DNA from: Candidatus Colicola coprequi | GTDB taxonomy: Bacteria; Bacteroidota; Bacteroidia; Bacteroidales; Paludibacteraceae | DNA: 19,383 bases | Direction: 5' to 3' | Assembly (NCBI GenBank): GCA_018065765.1 | Contig: JAGHSR010000156.1 | Location: 1-19,383 of the forward strand | Shown: positions 15,204 to 19,383 of the stretch, one piece after another | Layout: each line of letters opens with the position of its first letter | Numbering within the stretch: position 1 is the first letter of the stretch | The notes under the pieces: generated by a model | The model's database searches: none | The model's input: only the letters and a program-made list of their open reading frames with translations | Told to the model about the DNA's origin: nothing | Made by a program: the position numbers and the translations under genes

Positions 15204-18200
15204 TTATTTTACTTTCTGTCCCATAGCGTTGTAGAGTTCGTTGCCTCGGCGAATGAATAACTGATTGTCAATTATCATTTTCTTCACCGTGCATTGTGCA
15301 TTGTCAATCGTCAACCCTTCAAGGTCGGTCGATATACCACCTGTTGTAGTAAACTCGCCTTTGTATTGTTTGATAGATTGTTGACTTGCGTCCAAGACAT
15401 CTATTGTGTAATTATATTTGCTGCCCGGAGTTAGTTCCGTAACCGTAAATTGCCAACCATTAGTAGTCATCGTAGCAGCAGGCATCGTATGTGCTTCCCA
15501 ACGAGACGGAGCAAAAGCAATGCTTGTCAGCTGACCGTTGGCATTGAACTTCAGAGTGCAGAACACTACACCGTCTTTGGTAATCTCAATTGAATACCCT
15601 GCTGCTTGGTCATCAGCAGGCCAAGTTAGAGTGACATTGTCGGTAGAGGTAATTACAATAACTTGGTCTCCTTCTATAAATGTTTCCTCTGCACCCATGC
15701 ACTCAATATACTTGAATGAGCCAAAGACTGCGTCCATTTGATAATCGCGCAAGATGTTACAGGGTACATGCAAGTAAACATTGTAGTTCGTAAAAGAGGA
15801 CGTTTGTGCTACAGGTGGTTCTATTGCGAGACAATATATATCGAATAGTTTACGGCAACCATCAAAAGCATAATCTCCAATCGCAGTGACCAAGGCAGGA
15901 ATAGTGATGCTATTCAATTTAGCAATATTGGCAAAAGCACTTGCACCGATAGTGGTTAATTCGGAAGGAAGGGATATCTCGGTAATACTATCTACAAACA
16001 AATACCATGGCTGCCCATCATACATTGCACCATTTCCTGTTATACTTAATGTGTCATTATTGTACTGCCAATAGAGATTATCTCCACATTGACCAGAATA
16101 ATCCATAGCAAAGAATGCCTCCATAGTAGTATCTTGTGTGATTACAACAGAACGAGGATTATCCGTATTGCCGTCATTCCATTGGGCAAAATGGTATCCT
16201 GCTTGAGGATAGGCGACCAAAACAGCTACATTATTTGCACATGTTAATGGGGCGGTATTTTGAACTCTTCCATATTCCGATTCTTTTAATTCGAGTGCAT
16301 AATCAAAAGATGGTTCAATAAAAGTTCCATGTCCCCATGCTTCCTGATAAGCAGTTTTTGTACCACAGGGGATATAAAAAACACAATAAGATCCGTTATG
16401 ACTCCATACCCAACTACCTATACTTGGTGGCGTAGTTGCCTCAATTGTTACGCTTGACAAATTGTCGCAATCATAAAATGCATTATCCTCAATCATTGTG
16501 ACGGAATTGCCTATCGTTACGGATGTTAGACCCCAGCAATAATAGAAAGCAGAACGTCCAATCGTAGTGACAGAAGATGGGATGATAATAGATGTCAAAC
16601 CTCCGCAACCAGAGAAAGCATAATCTCCAATCGTTGTGATGGAATTACCTATCGTTACCGAGGTCAAGCTACTGCAATTATAGAAAGCATTACTTCCAAT
16701 AGTTGTGACGGAATTAGGGATAGTTACCGAACTCAAACCTCCGCAACCAGAGAAAGCATAATCTCTAATCGTGGTGACGGAAGATGGAATAACTACCGAG
16801 GTCAAACCACTGCAATACATGAAAGCTCTCTCTCCAATCGTGGTGACGGAATTGGGAATAGTTATTGATGTCAAACCGCTGCAATTATAGAAAGCATATT
16901 CTTCAATCACCGTTATACCATTAGGAATAATTATCTCGGTCGCCGTACCGATATACTCTGTCACAATGGTATCATCCTTGATTACAAAATCGCCTACGAG
17001 TATTCCATCGTATACATTGTTAGCATAATACGCCACATATCCATTATCAGTTGAACCTTTTGTGATATTCAAATTAGACAGATTATATACCGTTTTCAAA
17101 CCGTAGCAATTATAGAAAGCCTTATCTCCAATCGTTGTGACGGAATTGCCAATCGTCACAGAAGTCAAAATATCGCAATTATAGAAGGCATAATTACTAA
17201 TCGCATCTACATCACTTGGAATGACCAAATCCTTCACTTCCACATCGTTGATATAGAAATTATGACTATGGTACATAGGGTTAGAAGTAGGAGTAGGGCC
17301 ATTAAATCTAATCTTGCACCAATCAGAAATAGTTCCGGTATAATTGGTCTTAGTCAAACCAGTACAGCCTGAGAAAGCGTAACCTTCTATCGTGGTGATA
17401 GAAAATGGAAGTGTTATTGAAGTCAAACCAGAACACTTGTAGAAAGCATCCTCCCCAATCGTTGTGACGGAATTGCCAATGGCGACAGATGTTAAACTGA
17501 CGCAATAAGAGAACGCTTCTTCTCCAATCGTGGTAACGGAATTGGGAATGGTTACCGAGGTCAAACCAGTACAATATTTGAAAACCCACTCTCCAATTGT
17601 TGTGATAGAATTGGAGATAGTTACCGAGGTCAAACCACTGCAACCATAGAAAGCACTATTTCCTATTGTTGTAACAGAATTGGGAATCGTTACAGAGGTC
17701 AAACCACTACAACCATCGAAAGCATGGTTTCCAATCGTGGTGACGGAAGATGGAATCGTTACTGAGGTCAAACCGCTACAACCATCAAAAGCATAATCTT
17801 CTATTGTTTCTACACCTGTTGGAATAACCAAATCTTTTATTTCTGCATTATTGATAAACAAGTTTTTGCTATAATATATAGGATTAGCGGTATAATCACT
17901 AAATTTTGTTTTACACCAATCAACAATGGTACCAGTATAATTAGTCTTGGTCAGACTTGTGCAACCAAAGAAAGCATAATTTCCAATCGTTGTAACGGAA
18001 TTGGGAATGGTTACCGAAGTCAAACCGCTGCAACCTCTGAAAGCATAATCTCCAATCGTTGTGATTTTACCTGAAAAAGTAATCGTACCTGTTCCATTGG
18101 AAAAGGTATGGGATGAAATAGCCGTATTAAAAGCATTAGTGAGAAGACCTGCACTGTACGTGTCTGTCGTTTCGGTCAGTTTCGACGTTGCTGTGTAAGT

Positions 18201-18935
18201 AATGATATTGTTCAAATTGTCAATAACAACTTGTCCCTTAGCGAAGACAACACCCTTACCTTCTATTTCCATCTTGCCACCGTAGTTCTTCAGCGTTCCG
18301 ATAATCTCAACACTATCACCTACAGCGCAGAAATTCTCTTTGCCACCGAAGTTAATGTGGTAACCAACAAGCAGTTTACCCTCCTCACACTGGAAAGTGA
18401 TATTCTGCCAACCGTAGTTCTCGTTTGTGTCGTCCACTGACATAACTTTATCACGTACAATGAAATAGTCAATTGATGCATCACCATCGGATAAGGACGA
18501 GCACTTGTCATACGCCTCACACGTCGTAACTGTGAATGTGTCACGCTGAACCAGTACGCGATTCAAAATCGTAATGTCACCATTCTTCATTTCGGGAGTT
18601 GTGTTGTATTTCATAATCTTACCTACAATCTTCACTTTGTCACCTACATTGAGGGTGTTTTGGTCATCCTTAGGCAGGTTGCAATAGTACGATTCAAAGG
18701 TCTTCTTATCACCTTTCTCATCGTCCATCCAGAAAGTCTGCTGCCCTTTACTTACAGCACTTACCACATTGGTTACATAACCGGTGATGGAGTAAACTTC
18801 CTCGGTAGGTACATTGTTCTCTGTGAGAGCCAAAGCAATAGCAGCGGCTTCGGCGCAGGACTTTACAATCGGTGTTTGAGCCGACAACGTCATCGCAGCA
18901 ATCATGGCTGCACATACTGAAAAAATCTTTTTCAT
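15204..18935 (-). CDS. BspA-like leucine-rich-repeat surface protein with N-terminal OB-fold modules
   Basis: A 1243-aa secreted protein. Its modules in order are: a signal peptide (1-19, MKKIFSVCAAMIAAMTLSA); two OB-fold-like modules (about 22-115 and 130-235, each with VGDKVKIVGKI or VGDSVEIIGTL); about 18 LRR_5 units of 23 residues (about 270-835; core xSVTTIGxxAFxxCSGLTSVTIP); a cap (PPSIGSWVW...FYIPCGTK); an InlB B-repeat-like stretch (ESEYGRVQN...GYHFAQWNDG); two more LRR units (near 990-1030); an Fn3-like domain (about 1090-1195); and a C-terminal tail (KKMIIDNQLFIRRG...GQKVK). BspA-type proteins bind host matrix or other bacteria; a ligand cannot be named here. The tail suggests export to the surface, perhaps by a type IX-like system. 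No consensus promoter is visible upstream; a terminator follows. Confidence 0.92.
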   Translation of the reverse strand: MKKIFSVCAAMIAAMTLSAQTPIVKSCAEAAAIALALTENNVPTEEVYSITGYVTNVVSAVSKGQQTFWMDDEKGDKKTFESYYCNLPKDDQNTLNVGDKVKIVGKIMKYNTTPEMKNGDITILNRVLVQRDTFTVTTCEAYDKCSSLSDGDASIDYFIVRDKVMSVDDTNENYGWQNITFQCEEGKLLVGYHINFGGKENFCAVGDSVEIIGTLKNYGGKMEIEGKGVVFAKGQVVIDNLNNIITYTATSKLTETTDTYSAGLLTNAFNTAISSHTFSNGTGTITFSGKITTIGDYAFRGCSGLTSVTIPNSVTTIGNYAFFGCTSLTKTNYTGTIVDWCKTKFSDYTANPIYYSKNLFINNAEIKDLVIPTGVETIEDYAFDGCSGLTSVTIPSSVTTIGNHAFDGCSGLTSVTIPNSVTTIGNSAFYGCSGLTSVTISNSITTIGEWVFKYCTGLTSVTIPNSVTTIGEEAFSYCVSLTSVAIGNSVTTIGEDAFYKCSGLTSITLPFSITTIEGYAFSGCTGLTKTNYTGTISDWCKIRFNGPTPTSNPMYHSHNFYINDVEVKDLVIPSDVDAISNYAFYNCDILTSVTIGNSVTTIGDKAFYNCYGLKTVYNLSNLNITKGSTDNGYVAYYANNVYDGILVGDFVIKDDTIVTEYIGTATEIIIPNGITVIEEYAFYNCSGLTSITIPNSVTTIGERAFMYCSGLTSVVIPSSVTTIRDYAFSGCGGLSSVTIPNSVTTIGSNAFYNCSSLTSVTIGNSITTIGDYAFSGCGGLTSIIIPSSVTTIGRSAFYYCWGLTSVTIGNSVTMIEDNAFYDCDNLSSVTIEATTPPSIGSWVWSHNGSYCVFYIPCGTKTAYQEAWGHGTFIEPSFDYALELKESEYGRVQNTAPLTCANNVAVLVAYPQAGYHFAQWNDGNTDNPRSVVITQDTTMEAFFAMDYSGQCGDNLYWQYNNDTLSITGNGAMYDGQPWYLFVDSITEISLPSELTTIGASAFANIAKLNSITIPALVTAIGDYAFDGCRKLFDIYCLAIEPPVAQTSSFTNYNVYLHVPCNILRDYQMDAVFGSFKYIECMGAEETFIEGDQVIVITSTDNVTLTWPADDQAAGYSIEITKDGVVFCTLKFNANGQLTSIAFAPSRWEAHTMPAATMTTNGWQFTVTELTPGSKYNYTIDVLDASQQSIKQYKGEFTTTGGISTDLEGLTIDNAQCTVKKMIIDNQLFIRRGNELYNAMGQKVK
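16440..18075 (-). repeat. Tandem 69-bp coding repeats of the BspA-like gene
   Basis: The LRR_5 units show as roughly 69-bp DNA repeats. Short blocks such as CCAATCGTTGTGACGGAATT (as read on +) recur with few changes, while the two variable residues between TIG and AF differ from unit to unit. The array is broken by spacer modules near 17221-17355 and 17823-17955 and by a longer break near 16910-17100. Confidence 0.85.
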
Positions 18936-19119
18936 TTGATTTTAATTGTTTTTAGTTTTTGCCTCCACTTTATTAGTCGGCTTTCGGCATACTCCGTTTT
19001 ATATTTTATAGATAATCTAGAAAATCTAGACCGCTGCGCTATTTTAGTATTCCTAGTGACCTAGAAAAATAGGAACCCAGATTACATTAATAGACACAAA
19101 AAATTAACAGACACAAAAA
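18936..19119. other. Gene-free AT-rich leader with CTAG cluster and 17-bp tandem repeat
   Basis: Upstream of the BspA-like gene there is no coding frame and no TAnnTTTG promoter. Four CTAG tetramers lie at 19017, 19026, 19053 and 19061, and a TTCCTA/TAGGAA inverted pair spans 19050-19075. A 17-base unit is repeated directly at 19086-19102 and 19103-19119 with one mismatch (TAGACACAAAAA / CAGACACAAAAA). Confidence 0.6.
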
Positions 19120-19140
19120 AGCGTGGGCTTTCGCTCGCTT
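19119..19140 (-). terminator. Possible terminator of a leftward RNA
   Basis: On the minus strand AAGCG...CGCTT (5 bp, loop about 12) is followed by a T-run (CGCTTTTTTGTG). It lies at the downstream edge of the structured segment and would be its natural 3' end if that segment is transcribed leftward. The stem is short, so the call is tentative. Confidence 0.4.
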
Positions 19141-19377
19141 CATTTGATTACTTGAGGTCTTCGACTACCTTTGATGTTCAAATAAATGCACGGAAAACTC
19201 ACGCGACAACGTGAGCGTCCGTAAACCATGCTTGAACATCAAATAATTACTGAAAGTGTCGAAGTTTCAAGTAATCAAGTTGGGCTTACAACGCTATATT
19301 TTTCTTATGTCATGCAGGACTTTCACCTGCTGCCACAATCGCTATCGTGGCTTTGCCTATCCTTTTAGTCCGTAGGC
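19141..19377 (-). ncRNA. Candidate structured non-coding RNA or structured mobile-element end
   Basis: No open frame fits here, yet the segment is full of matched stems. A long composite hairpin spans 19145-19277. From outside in its stems are 19145-19155/19267-19277 (11 bp), 19159-19165/19258-19264 (7 bp), 19170-19181/19232-19243 (12 bp), ACGGA/TCCGT 19190-19194/19218-19222, and CTCACG/CGTGAG 19198-19203/19210-19215. Beyond it are three successive 5-bp stems: 19314-19318/19326-19330, 19332-19336/19347-19351 and 19355-19359/19373-19377. The terminator-like stem suggests leftward transcription. The GCAGG-TGAAAGT-CCTGC hairpin recalls domain I of group II introns, but no reverse transcriptase or intron 3' end is present. 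tRNA, tmRNA, SRP and RNase P signatures are not seen. The segment may continue beyond the window. Confidence 0.5.
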
Positions 19378-19383
19378 GAGGGA

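Noticed and set aside
17350..17643. 97-codon leftward open frame within the LRR region
   Set aside because: It is an out-of-frame shadow of the repeated LRR DNA; its own periodic residues follow from the 69-bp repeat.
16440..18075. CRISPR array
   Set aside because: The regular repeats lie in one open coding frame, encode LRR_5 units, and have no unique spacers of constant length.
19145..19285. Integron attC site
   Set aside because: GTTGGGC at 19279 fits the GTTRRRY core, but the matching RYYYAAC core on the other side is absent and there is no integrase or cassette array.
19260..19383. tRNA, tmRNA, SRP RNA or RNase P RNA at the right edge
   Set aside because: No T-loop (GTTCRANNC), CCA end, ssrA tag sequence, SRP GGAAG core or RNase P P4 sequence is present; the 7-base loop in GCAGG-ACTTTCA-CCTGC lacks the U33 needed for an anticodon loop.

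Overview
The window is about 19.4 kb of Bacteroidales-type DNA (phylum Bacteroidota). The evidence is four promoters with the phylum's TTTG / TAnnTTTG architecture, starts without Shine-Dalgarno sequences, a BspA-type leucine-rich-repeat surface protein, a Bacteroidota-type PpiD, a two-domain acyl-ACP thioesterase, and a repeated C-terminal tail on secreted proteins that looks like a surface-sorting signal. The genus cannot be fixed from sequence alone.

Left part (1-10043), mostly housekeeping. A 5'-truncated S9 serine peptidase (DPP5-like) overlaps an acyl-ACP thioesterase by ATGA and ends at a perfect 16-bp terminator. Next come the B12-dependent class II ribonucleotide reductase nrdJ, with its own promoter and terminator, and the leftward rlmH, whose promoter sits so close to the ATG that the mRNA should be nearly leaderless. 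Divergent from rlmH is a probable operon of nadC, an M24B Xaa-Pro aminopeptidase and argS.

Middle part (10046-14388), leftward envelope genes. A broken secreted protein has lost most of a phosphodiester-glycosidase-type domain and changes frame at the lesion. Next is a PpiD-like periplasmic chaperone with no recognisable parvulin domain, then a lipoprotein with an OB-fold-like module and a jelly-roll (choice-of-anchor J type) module.

Right part (14389-19383), accessory. A rightward remnant of an AAA/DUF4143 ATPase has lost its ATPase half and lies behind a tandem AT-rich repeat. A 1243-aa leftward BspA-like protein follows, with two N-terminal OB-fold-like modules, about 20 LRR_5 units, an InlB-type repeat, an Fn3-like domain and a sorting-like tail. 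The last 450 bases hold no gene. They contain a 17-bp tandem repeat, a CTAG cluster and a highly structured segment (one long composite hairpin plus three tandem 5-bp hairpins, with a terminator-like stem) that may be an undescribed leftward non-coding RNA or the end of a structured mobile element.

Most of the window is ordinary. The strongest candidates for new biology are the structured element at the right end, the OB-fold modules shared by two surface proteins, the shared C-terminal tail, and the parvulin-less PpiD.
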